Positions 27,101-39,100 of a stretch of DNA of 64,000 nt are shown piece after piece (position 1 is the stretch's first letter; every line of letters begins with the position of its first letter). The position numbers and the translations under genes were made by a program. This DNA is from Plazaster borealis (lineage: Eukaryota; Echinodermata; Asteroidea; Forcipulatida; Labidiasteridae): NCBI GenBank assembly GCA_021014325.1, contig CM037475.1:1023001-1087000 (forward strand), read 5' to 3'. Below the pieces are notes generated by a model, which was not told the DNA's origin, ran no database searches, and worked only from the letters and a program-made list of their open reading frames with translations.

Positions 27101-30100
27101 AACGTTCTTGTAAAACTACAATAACAGTTCTTTGCTGTTTTCTCAGCAAGTAGACACTGTTTTTACAGTTGTGCCATATTTTATTAATTTTTTTTTATAT
27201 ATACAGTTTTTAGGGGGGAGGGGTTGGGGGTACTGCGTACTTATTGTCAGTATTTATTTCAAGTGAGAGGTCAAGGTGAAGCATCAAATGCATGCAGCAC
27301 ACTTCAACCATCTGGGTTTCAAGAAGTAAACAGTTTAAACAAATCAAACTGTGACTGTAACAATTTCACTGCATGCTGCTCGAGCTGACCAACAACCCCC
27401 AAGACAAGCTCAGCTGTTTAGTTCTAAATTCAAATTCACTGGAATGTGACAGGTCATAGGTTCCATTCCAACCAAAGATGCTTCGGAATTTGTTTTGATT
27501 TTTTTCAGCAAATTTGTATCCAGTTTAATGAGCAAACACATTTAGATTACAAAGTCTGAACACAAACACTGAAACTATGGCATTGTTTGACACCCAAATT
27601 GCAGGGAATTTTTGGAGTTGGTAAAACTTTTTGAAATACATGTTTGTGTACATATCTATTCCCAAAACACACTTCAATGTGTGGCATTTATCGATTACAT
27701 TATGTGTGTGTGTGTTGTGTTGTTATTAGAGAAAGACTCTGCTAATGTCAAAACATGAGGCCATCACAACTTTTTTTCACTTGTATCAATCAAATCAATC
27801 AAATCAAATCAAATGAAATCAAACCGAGCCAAATCAAACCAAATAAATAAAAACAACCCACCTCTTTAAGTTTTAGCAACAACGTTCAGTAACTGTCCAT
27901 TTTGAAAAACATTTTTTGGGGAATCAAGCAAATCAAACTTGACATTTTTAGTTTGTGTGAGTTTAGGTGACAAGTAAACTCACCAAACACAGTATATTTC
28001 ATGTTTTCATTGTACACTATCATGAACAGCCTAATGGAGACCACATATGCCGAAATGAAAAACAAATGTTAACTAACTGTTACTTGTCATAAAATTGACA
28101 GCTAACCAGCCGGTTTCCAGATTGCTGCCACTGTCGTCATCAAATTAATTGTTACTAATTTGTTTTTTATCTGCCAACCAATGTTGAATTTCATATTTCA
28201 TAGCCTGACTGGTAAAATCTCTAGAGTTTCCATCCAAATGACATCATGTCACAAGAAGCTACGGTCTGATAATAACAAGACTGACGTTGTCTATGCAAAA
28301 TGGCAAACATATTTTGATAGGTGATGGTGGTACAAGAAAAACAACAAAGTCTTCTCACTGATTTTTTTTTTTTTACCAAGCTGGGAAATTATCCATATTT
28401 CCATTGGGAAAGATTCAGTTTCTTGTCATCAGATAAATTCCTACTGATCTAGACTGAACCACCTCCTAAAGGTAATCAAATTTATGAGGGTAAAATAACC
28501 TTTTTTTAGAATGCCAGATTCTGGCAAACTTTAACATTAACAGGAAATCAGAGCCTTATTTCACTTTCACACAAAAATTAATATAAATTGGACTCTTTGG
28601 TGAATACTCATTTACAAAAAGGAGAAAAAGAATATTTGATAAGCACATATTTAGCCTAATACCAGTCTAAAGCAAAGTACATCACATGAAATCTACTAAG
28701 CAAGATTTGATTGTGCTTAGGATACTAAAGCCCTCAGCAAATGTGTTAACATAGCATTCTTTCTGGTCTATTAAATTTTTGAATGGTAGCTTTCGATTTT
28801 CAAACTGAGAGATGACTTGGATGTTTTGAATTGAGTGTAAAACAAAACGTAGGAGTCATGGGTTCGAATCCCACCTGAGCTTGGTACTTACCTCAGAGCT
28901 TGGACTAGGATCATGTCTTTGAATTCATGCCGTGCAACAAAAGCCTCCAATACTTTGATATTGAAGTCTTTCCTGAGGACGAAATAAAAAATAATGTAAT
29001 AATTTATTTCAGGGAGAAAAAAAACTTGAAATCAACTCTGTAACTGACAAAGACTACGTTGTTAATTTGTTGTTTATAACAATTCATGTTTGGTAATCTT
29101 TACTGGGTAACTCTCATTCAATGAAACTTAGACAAAAATGCATCAAATATTTTATTGATTTGCCTAAACTCTGCATTTATGACAAAAAACCAAGCTTTCA
29201 AATAGCCTTTTTAATGTTTGTTTTTTTCTTCTTAGAAACGTATTTTACACCTCATGAACTGTACTTTTATATCTCGCAAAGACTGAAAAACTGTGCACTC
29301 TGCACTGATGCTAAAAATAGAAGCTCAGTACCCGGATCTCAGCTATCTTGTCAAAGTTCACTAACATGCGCGCGTACATGTCCAAGCTTTATGTTTACTC
29401 GCGTGTACTCCTGCAGTCTGGAGCGAAGATGTGGTGATCGCATGATAGCTAGGTGGTGGAATATTTGTCTGACATACGGGCAGTTTGAGCAAAAGTTACG
29501 TCATTAATGTGGAACATTATTGTTCTGGTCAGTTTGGTTTGGCGAATTTTTAGGAATGTTCAAATCAACAAATTAGAAGTTTGATGAAACTTACTTTTCA
29601 CCAAGATAGTCTCCAATAGCTGTTTTATTCAAACCTTCCCCCTTGTATAGGAACTGTGCCACATCTTCAGGAGTGTTCTTCAATAGCTCGTTCTCTATCA
29701 GGTACTCAATACCCTGTTGGTAATAGAACAGCAACACCAAAGTTGACATTGGAAATTATTTTACCAAGGGGCATACTACAGTTAAATAGCCCTATACATG
29801 CTATACAAAGGAACTGTGCCACATCTTCAGGAGTGTTCTTCAATAGCTCATTCTGTATCAGGTACTCAATACCCTGTTGGTAATAGAACAGCAACACAAA
29901 AGTTGACATTGGAAATGGGGCATACTTTATGGGGATACATACATTAAGAGCAACTATACATAAAGAGCAACTATAAATAAATAGTAAACTCGCGGGGCAC
30001 AACCATGTGTAAAATCTCTTTTGGAGGAGTGCTGGCTCTGAACCGGTGTTGGATACTGTTTTGAAGAATTGAAAAACGTAGGACATTGTCCATTGAACTC

Positions 30101-33100
30101 TTGTGCTGCAGACATCTTTGTCTTGTTCCTTTTATGATAAAGCAACAGTGAATATGGATGTTTGTTGTACAAAGAGGCACCAGACTATTTCTCTCTTAGC
30201 CTCAGTTTAGTTTCAATAATTTCCACATGATATATTATTACATGTATGTGTAGTCTGCATGGAATCAAACTGAAGTCATTGTTGCTAATGATGCAACGTT
30301 TACGCTGCATAGAATTTTAAACTTTACAAATTTGGTAACAATCCAGAAACAATCCAGAAACTAAAGTTTACCTCATTAACCTCATTATCTCTATCACGAG
30401 TTGTGTTGGTTTTGAAACGAACCAGATATTTTCTGTCCTTATTATAAATGCAGACATGTATTGATGTACAATTATTAGTTTAGTGTTAAGTTCATTTCCG
30501 AGAGTAAAGATATACTTTGAGTGGCAGGCGTTGGATAAAAAAAACAGGGACGCATGTTGGAAGTACATGTATTCATGGTTGCCCTGGTACCTTGCATGTG
30601 TCAGGTACCCAATACCCTACGGATTTCAAGCAGCACTTAGCATAATGTAATATTGTTTCCTCAATATCCCTGTGGGCTTTGCTTAACTATACATTTACTT
30701 TTGGCAGCTTGCCATGAGAAAATTTTGCAGCAGGTTAGCGATTACAGTGCAAATTTTTTGGAGGGAAAAAAATAGCATGGCAACGGTGCTTATTTTTTCT
30801 CCAGTTTCAATTTCAAACGTCTTGCATATTATTGTACGTGACAGTTCAAATTGATAATTGTCATTCTAAAACTAGTTAGTTCAAAACACAGCAGCAGTTG
30901 CTTTTCATTATAAAAATAACATAACAAGATTATTACAGGCCTGAAATTACATGAAGGCCATGGCCTCCGGTGCCCCTTCAGAAGTTTCCAATACTTTAAG
31001 AATTTCAAATGGTAATGCCCTTACATGTAGCAAAACGAAAATGGCTTTGCCCTCTCAAAGATGAAATTCCAGGCTTTTTACACACATTCATTAAACAGGA
31101 GAAAGAAATACTCATTATAGTAACTCTGGAACTAAAGTATGTGACTAACAAACAAAGTTTGCACCAACTTTTGCCTTCACCAGTTGATAACAGATTCTAA
31201 TGAGCATGCTAGCCTCTTGCTCAAGTTCCCTGTGTACAACCACATACTGAATACAGCCATCCTTGAAAAGGAACCAGTCTATTTTCTAATTCCAGCCTCG
31301 TTGTGGTTACATTAATTAGAATGAGAGAAAAACAAGATGGCCGCTCCAAGGTCCTGATCCACCATGTGACCCGGGCTCGATTTCACAAAGAGCTAAGATT
31401 GATCTAAAGTTATGTACCCATCTTAACTGCTAAGGAAAGTGTGATATCATAAATCAAACTATGGTGATAATGACAACGATGAATCTTTAAAATGCTTTGC
31501 GAAATCGAGCCCTAATGTCTTAAAAACAAGTCAAACTTTACCCCATGAATGTGTGACTTTCCCAAACATCAGCAAATTCTAGTTTGCACCCACAAGTGGC
31601 AGATATCATCCCAAAGATCGTACTGCATACTTTAAATTCAGAAGACGGCTGCTGTACTGGTACTTTGCAAATGGGTCACCTTTGATACTGACCCCTAACT
31701 TTTTCCCAACTTTTAAGTATAATCCCTGTTTGGTGTACTACTCAAAAACAAAAGAAAGTGTGGCTTGGCTTGCAAGCATGTCTATAATCATATAGAATAA
31801 CTAACTAAAATTTCCATAGACCAAGTCTGATGCATTTTGGGCAGAAAGACAAATACAAAGTCCTAATATGGACAAACAGAGACAGCTAGAAATGTCTGAT
31901 ATCAAGAAGTTGCAGAGATAAAGAGGCTAGTGTGAGCTGCATTTAATTCATCCAAAGCTCCCAATAAAACTTATCCCATGACTTAGCAATAATTCAAGTA
32001 CGTTGGCAACGGCAGGGTTTTTTCCCCCTTGTCTTCCCCCCTCAGGCCCCTACCCTACGCAGCCCAGGACGTTTGAGTCTAGACGCTAGTCAAGAAGAGA
32101 AACCCTTAGATAACTTCCCACAGGGGGCTATTTATGGCGGAGGAAACACGCCTGGGAATGCACAGGACAGAGAGCTGATTTTTGTTTTACGACAGAAGCT
32201 TGGTCCAGGGTTGGTAAATTGCAACCTTCTTCTAGTCATGAGGTCACAAAATCACCGTGCACAGGTTATTTTAGGGACGGCTGCGGTTTGGGGGTTTATA
32301 AATTAATTTGTATCCTTACAGTTATACCCATGTGGGATACTGTAATATTATTCTTATTCATTTTTAAATCCATTTGTAAATTTTTAGATAAAAGTATTAC
32401 CGAGAGAAAAAACCTCAAAAGTGGCAAACACTGCAGACCAAAAAAAACCAAATTCAAAGAAGGTAAATGAAGAGTATCTTCTAAGGTAACTGGTAACCTA
32501 TTTTGGATCTAAGCAAACTTTTTACTCTGCTTAGCAGATTTATAACTAAAAATGTTGATTACATATGTCATCAATTAATTAGTGCTTAAAACAATAAATT
32601 GTCATGTCAGTGCAAAATGTTGTATCATCTAAAATAGCACCTACACTACGCGCGAGTTTGAAATTGTCAAAACGTTGTATCTCGCTTAAAATAGCCCGGA
32701 TGTACACCCAAAAACAAGTACGTGTCGAGATACAACATTTTTGCATGGAGTATTTTCGTGTGAGATACAACATTTTGGCAAAATCGAATGTGTTTGCACT
32801 AACGCAATAAAAGTCAAATATTGAAATAGTATGTTTTGGTTAATTCTTTTCCTTCTTACCTACTCCCTGCACATCCACCTGATTAACAATATTATAAGAA
32901 GTGAGAACCCTTGTTTAGTATTGACCTTTGGCGCCATAATTGCTGCCATATTGTTTTTTAGTCCATCAATGTAGAAACACATGCAACCATAGACCTTTCT
33001 TTTGTTGATAAACAAAGTGCGCCAGTTGGCATGGCCAGGCGAATGTTAGCAAAACAATCAATCGTGTTTAAAGAAAATTGTGACCAAATTCAACATTTTC

Positions 33101-36100
33101 TGTAAAGATTCATGAGCTCAAATACCTCCCATGATTGGTTGATTTGTTTCCAAATGAATTCAACATTATTTTTGAATATTTGTGCGACATTGCTGCAAAC
33201 TATGGCTATCTGTTTTTGCTTTGCATTTATGGCTTTCCATATTTTTCCACCCTCGGTTGGCAAAAACTCGGGCTGAGACGTGTCAAAAGAAAGGTCTATA
33301 GTGAAGCTGAAAGTAACAATAGTCTGTACCCCTTTTGTTTAGGATCATCAGTGCTTTGGATTGTGAATGGATACAGGGTACCCCACCAAGACAGCAGAAG
33401 CATCATAATGGCTGTGCCAACTCAAATCATTTTAATTGAAAGAACACAGTGAGCTGCTTGTCAATATTATCCCGTTTTAAATCAATGCAGCTGACGTTCT
33501 TCAACTCAAGCTTAGAAATGTTGATAAAAGATACCTACATTGAAGCTCTAGTTTCCACCTTTTATCAGTAATTCTCATCACTGCACTTCCAAATGGGAAG
33601 GAGAACAAGCAAAACTAGAATTTAGTGTTTGTCAAAACAAACACTAGGTGTTCGGGTATCATTGGGGTCAGTGTTGTGTTTATGTGTGAACTATTTCATT
33701 GAATCGATGAACAAACATTGAAGCACTAGTTTCCACCTTTTATCAGCAATTCTCAGTTGCTATTGTTTGTTTTGCCTTGTCTGGTTTCTTTTGTTTTAAA
33801 ATTTGTGTAGATACATTTTTGTATTGTAGTCTTTAAGTAATGTTATTGTTATCGAGTGTATTTAAATCCAACCGTTTTTATATTGAGGTTGCAAATAAAT
33901 CAATGCTACAACATCACTGCACTACCAAATGGGAAGGAAAACAAGCATCAACAAATTATATTTTAAAAACCGACAGTCCACGTCCAAAAGTAGAGTCCGC
34001 TTTTCAGAATTGATGTCAAGATCATTTCAGTGGGACATTCATCTGATTTGCAGAGCGTGTTGGAGAGCTAGATCTCGTTTTGAAGTACGTTATTCCTCTC
34101 TGAAAGGAAGTGAGTAATGTTCAGACTAAAATAATGCCAGAAATTGCTGGTACAGCTCCCCCCCCCCACCCCTTTAAAAAAGAACAGCACATCTTCTGGC
34201 AGTCAATTTGTTTGGGAATGGGTTTCTTTTTGTACCACCCAAACCTCCCCACAAGCCATCCTAGTATGAGGTGTTCATTTTTGAAGGATTTTAGGAAAAA
34301 GTGGAATGTAGTATTAGAAAGCAGGTTTATTAATAGCTTATTTCCATCCCCCATGGTCCTTGATGAGGTTGAACCACATGGGAGGTTCTTGGTAGTGAGT
34401 CAGCTGGGACTGGGGGGAAATTAATAAGGTTAAGTATACACGGACTATGAAAAAGCGGAAGAAAATGTTGCCGCTTATAATGCAGACAACATGGTGTGGA
34501 GTGGAAACATGACATGACGAGACACCTGCGATGGCAGGAGAATATCAAATAATCGAATCATAGGGTGGCAGTTGCTTCTTGAATTTGTCTTGTTCTCTTC
34601 AAGAGTAAAATGAAGTTGTTTTGTTTGTGGTTAAATTGGCACTCTTGATCTATTCCAGGTCTAATTTAATAACAGAGTACAGGTTCTGCTGCTCCATGAT
34701 TGGTGTGAAATTACAAGTTGAAAGTATGTTTGTGCATCTTTCATTTGGAAATAAAACTTTACTATAAGTTGACTTGACATGAAGTAAGTAAACCATAACA
34801 TCAGATGCTTGGGTGTCAAGAAAGGGAATACAAGCCGTTAAATGTCAACTATAAGCTGTCAAATAGTGACAGTTATGAATATGTAGTGTTTTATGTTGAT
34901 TTGAATGATTGACATCAAGTCCGATGTGAAGTTTCATCGGGCTGACATATGTCTCATAATATTTCAGATGACCAATACTGTTGGGTCAACTTGGCTGGTC
35001 AACCTGGCAGGTCAAAGGGATTTCCGCTGTGATGACCTTTCTAGAATGCAACATTCCTTAACACTAACTCTCTCGAGTTATTTTCTAGGTTCCTTCCTCA
35101 CTCTATAACAAAATCCAAGACTATGCAACACCTAAACTGTTGGACTCTGATTATGGTGATATGCCAGATCTCATAGCATGATCAGTTTACTAGTGCAGTC
35201 CTCCTCCAACACCATACAGTAACTCAACAACCAAACTGTTGGACTCTGATTATGGTGGTATGCCTGATCCCATGTAAAGCATGATCAGTTTACTAGTGCA
35301 GTCCTCAGTCCAACACCATACAGTAACTCGACACCCAAACTGTTGGACTCTGATTATGGTGGTATGCCTGATCCCATGTACAGCATGATCAGTTTACTAG
35401 TGCAGTCCTCAGTCCAACAGAATCAAACAAAACATACAGTTGGCTTTTGATGGGTTCGGGTGACTAGAGTAGGCTTTAGCACAACTGTTTTACAACACTG
35501 TCATACATGCATTGTTAGTACCTTGAATATTTGTATGCTACTCATTTGATGTGTGTAGTCTTGAATTTGTCACAGTGCAGCCATTTTGTTTTTTCCTCCA
35601 ATTCAAATGAATGTAAACCAAACTGAGGCTGGTAAGCCAAGGAGAGCAATGAAAAAAGACAAAGACAGAAACGCCAATCTGTTTTGTCTTGTATCCTTAC
35701 TACCAATCACAAATCACCAAACAAAAATCACAAGTTTCCGTGGCACCCAACTAATTTTATTCTGAGCCTTATGCCGTATCAGAATTTGCGGCTACAGTTG
35801 CGGCTACGACTGTTGCTAAGGGTGTTGTTTAGGATGTCCTATACTTCAATGGATGATGACGTGGCAATCCAGCCGTAGCCGTAGCTCTAGCTGCCAATTC
35901 GGACAAGATCTTATAGTGACCCTCAAACCAAGACAGTTTCAGACAGAACCAAACATGGCATATGGCATCAAGAGATTTGAAAGTGACAGAAGGGAGGAAA
36001 AACAAGAAGATGGGGGGGGGCTAATTGGATTGGAGTACCATACCTTCTTAGGATCCATATTGAACTTCTTACGGCCTGTGTTCATCTGCTTTGTCCGGGA

Positions 36101-39100
36101 GCCTGTTTTACTGCTGTAATTGTAAAATGAAAGAAAACATCATAAGAACTTGACAGAATGTCACGTTTAAAATCAACAAATGTACTGGTTAAGATTTAGG
36201 AACACGAGCGTCTACGTCTACATTGGAAATCAAAACCAGACAAATCTACTTACATTCATAATTTGAAATTATCGGCATTGCGTTCTGCAGTTCTGCAGTC
36301 AATTTCATTGAGCTGCTTCAGTAGAAAATGTTGCTTAACTATTTCCTGCTCAGCAGGAAACCAATTAAAGATGGCACACGTTATAGGGTATTTTGGCTGG
36401 TAACCTTATTCTGGTAAGCAAAATTGTTATGTTCTTAGCAACTTCTTGTGTTCATAAGCAGCTCCGTGAACTTGGCCACTGCTCTTTTGATGTGACATAA
36501 ATACAATTGTAGAACGAGTTTCATGACATTCATTAGTAAAGTGCATGTTGTTTCGGTATCCAAAAAGTTATGCTACAGAAACAGCACATCATTCTTCTAA
36601 GCACGTAATGTACAAACATCTAGGTACATGACATTACTTTTCCCAACTTTTAAAACTACAGTAAAATGATGAGCACTTCCTTGTTGTATTTCTTCATCAG
36701 TCACATCAAATGAACAAAAAGGGATTTGTATAGATTACAATTGAGACTGTTTATCATATTCTTCAAGGGACAGAATGTGACTTTGTGGTTGGGTAAAGTT
36801 ACCTCCGAGATGGTAACAAATTCATTTTCAGTTTTTATAAACTCCTTGAAGCTTATGCATGAGGAAGAATATTGGTGTGATAGTTATCAAATTCCAAGTT
36901 TAAGAAATTTGTAAGCAAGAAAAGCTAGCATATTGCTTCTTGAACTGGTTTTATCTGTTACCTGCGGAAACTTTACATAAAATCTACTGGCTGAAAGTTT
37001 TTATCACTAGTTAATTTTACGAAGCAATCTTTCTCTGCATGACCAGCTTCTTGAAACTGATCCCAGTGACTGTTTCTTAGCAGATTTTCTGAGCGATACT
37101 TTCTGCTTAGCAATTTTGAAATTGGGTTTAGAAAGTAAAAGTGCTTGGTGGATAGATTCACCAGTGTAACCCGGATCTACTGATTGATTACAGTAAACAA
37201 GTCTCTGGTAGAAATCGGATCTGATCTGGACAACATCCAAGTGTGTTTCTAAATTTTAGTTTTATTTTGGAAGTTTCCTGTTTTAAAAGTGGTCATTAAT
37301 ACTTCCCTAAAATGTTTAAGTCAAGACAAACAATCTTGTAAAAAGTTACAGAAATACAGATTCTAATTAAATAATTAAGAAAATCTTTCAATTTCATTGC
37401 TCTTACAAAAAAAACAGGAGTTTATTGTTTTATAAAAACCTTAGTATTTAGAAAAATAGAATTAGAAGCTTTGATTTTGAAATGGCTAAAAACAAGTCAA
37501 AAAGTATCTAATAAAACTAATGAATAGAAAAGCGAGTTACAATTCTGGCAACTAACTGAAAAGTACGGCAGAGTTGGTAACATTCTTTTAAAGGCATCGT
37601 TCACAATTGGTAATTGCCAAAGACCAGTGTTCTCATTTGGTGTATCCCAACATATGCATAAAATAACAAGCCTGTGAAAATTTGGGCCCAATTGGTCATT
37701 GAAGTTGCAAGAAAATGTTGAAAGAAAAAACACCCTTGTTGTACAAATTTGCTAATATATATTTTGAGTAATTACCAAACGTGTACGATGCCTTTAAGAA
37801 TCAAGTACAGAAAATCTACAGTAGCACATACACGTCCATTTGACCAATTTCACTTCTGGGTTTCCAGTAAGGAACCGGTACTTCGGATAAGAGCGCCTTT
37901 GAAACCCCCTTGATGATTTCACCTAATGACCTGACAACTGCTTCAGGACCTCACAGTTGGCCCCTCCCAAACCCCCAACAAGATGAGAAGTTAAGCTCCG
38001 CATGAGAACCCAGCAACACAAGAAAAAAACCTGGCCAAGCTGTCGTCAATTAGGAACAGAGAGTCCGTGCACAGACTACCACATGGAAACCCGGTAAAGG
38101 CATCATCGTAATAGATCCAAATTTTTACGGAGAGTGGAAAAGCAGAAAAGGGTAATCATTTTAAAGGCAGATGCTTCAATCCGGAGGAAATTTCCCACGT
38201 TTTGGAAATTTGTGATCGAGATAAAAGTAAATTCATCTTGAATTAAGTTTCAGCTTACTTCTTTAAGGATGTCTTTTACATGAACGTTATCATAAATATA
38301 AAAATACCTTGAACATACACTTTTATTTGAATATCATTTTTAATAAAAGTGAAAATAGTTTTAATTTGAACTTTGAAAAAAAATCCTTTGAATAAATTCC
38401 ATGAAAGCAGACAAATTCCACAACACTTTCATACAACCAAAACAAAAGGCCAGGATGAAACATTTGTAGCTAAGGTCTTTGTGATTGATCAGTTCAAAAT
38501 GAGTTTACGAGTAAAACACACTACACTTGACTTTTAACTATAATGGATCATGCAACACAAGGAACTAAATGCACTGAAAAAAAACATTGATTATCTTTGC
38601 ATGTAAATCGAAAATGTTTCCTGAAGAAAAAGGGAAAACGGAAAGGCTAATTAATGTGGTTGGTTTTTCCCAAAATGTTGACAGCCATGGCAAACTGCTC
38701 AAGGCTAAACGGGTTAAAAAAGGGAAGATGAGGTCATGACAGGCACTACGATGAAATTGGGTTTTAACTTCCCACATTTAGAGTTTGAGATTAATGAGAT
38801 AAAGGCAAAGTATACCCTTGGTTTTTGATCCGTTTGGGCGTTCGGTTGTTGTAAACATAAAACTAACCTATGAAAATTTCAAAAGGTGGTAGCATTTTAG
38901 AGATATCGCCAAAAATCTGGAGCAGATATGTCCACACAGGAAGAATAATCCGTAATTGGAATACACAATCTGATAAACCTACATGCAGAAACGGTTCTCA
39001 GATTGAAATGTTTTTGAATCCCTCTGAGTCTCTCTAAAACCACATTCCTTTGAAGGGAATCGTTTCTCAAAATGTTATACATTATGAACAGCTGCTGTGC

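Larger units (their letters stand above)
22531..28891 (-). other. Cytohesin intron 6
   Basis: 6.4-kb intron containing SINE copy 2, a SINE-type tail, two family A elements and simple AATCA-type runs near 27783-27850. Segments 22995-24665, 25050-26085 and 27200-28890 show no other recognised element. A B box-like GGTTCGAATCCCACC lies at 28860-28875, close to exon 6, without an A box in view. Confidence 0.8.
29927..36043 (-). other. Cytohesin intron 4, remainder
   Basis: Intron 4 begins at 29714 in genomic terms. Apart from the exon duplicate it holds family E (30942-31075), family D (31372-31513), a family B-like scrap near 32487-32541, a 104-bp tandem triplet (35129-35428) and a family C copy (35770-35910). 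Stretches 29930-30930, 31520-32480, 32550-35120 and 35430-35760 have no recognised feature. Confidence 0.75.

Noticed and set aside
28855..28876. B box-like GGTTCGAATCCCACC beside exon 6 as an RNA gene
   Set aside because: No A box or foldable tRNA structure upstream; isolated motif.
29706..30086. Minus-strand frame containing [21 protein letters not shown] as a separate Sec7 gene
   Set aside because: It is the partial duplicate of exon 5, lacks the other half of the exon, and the upstream frame is intronic.
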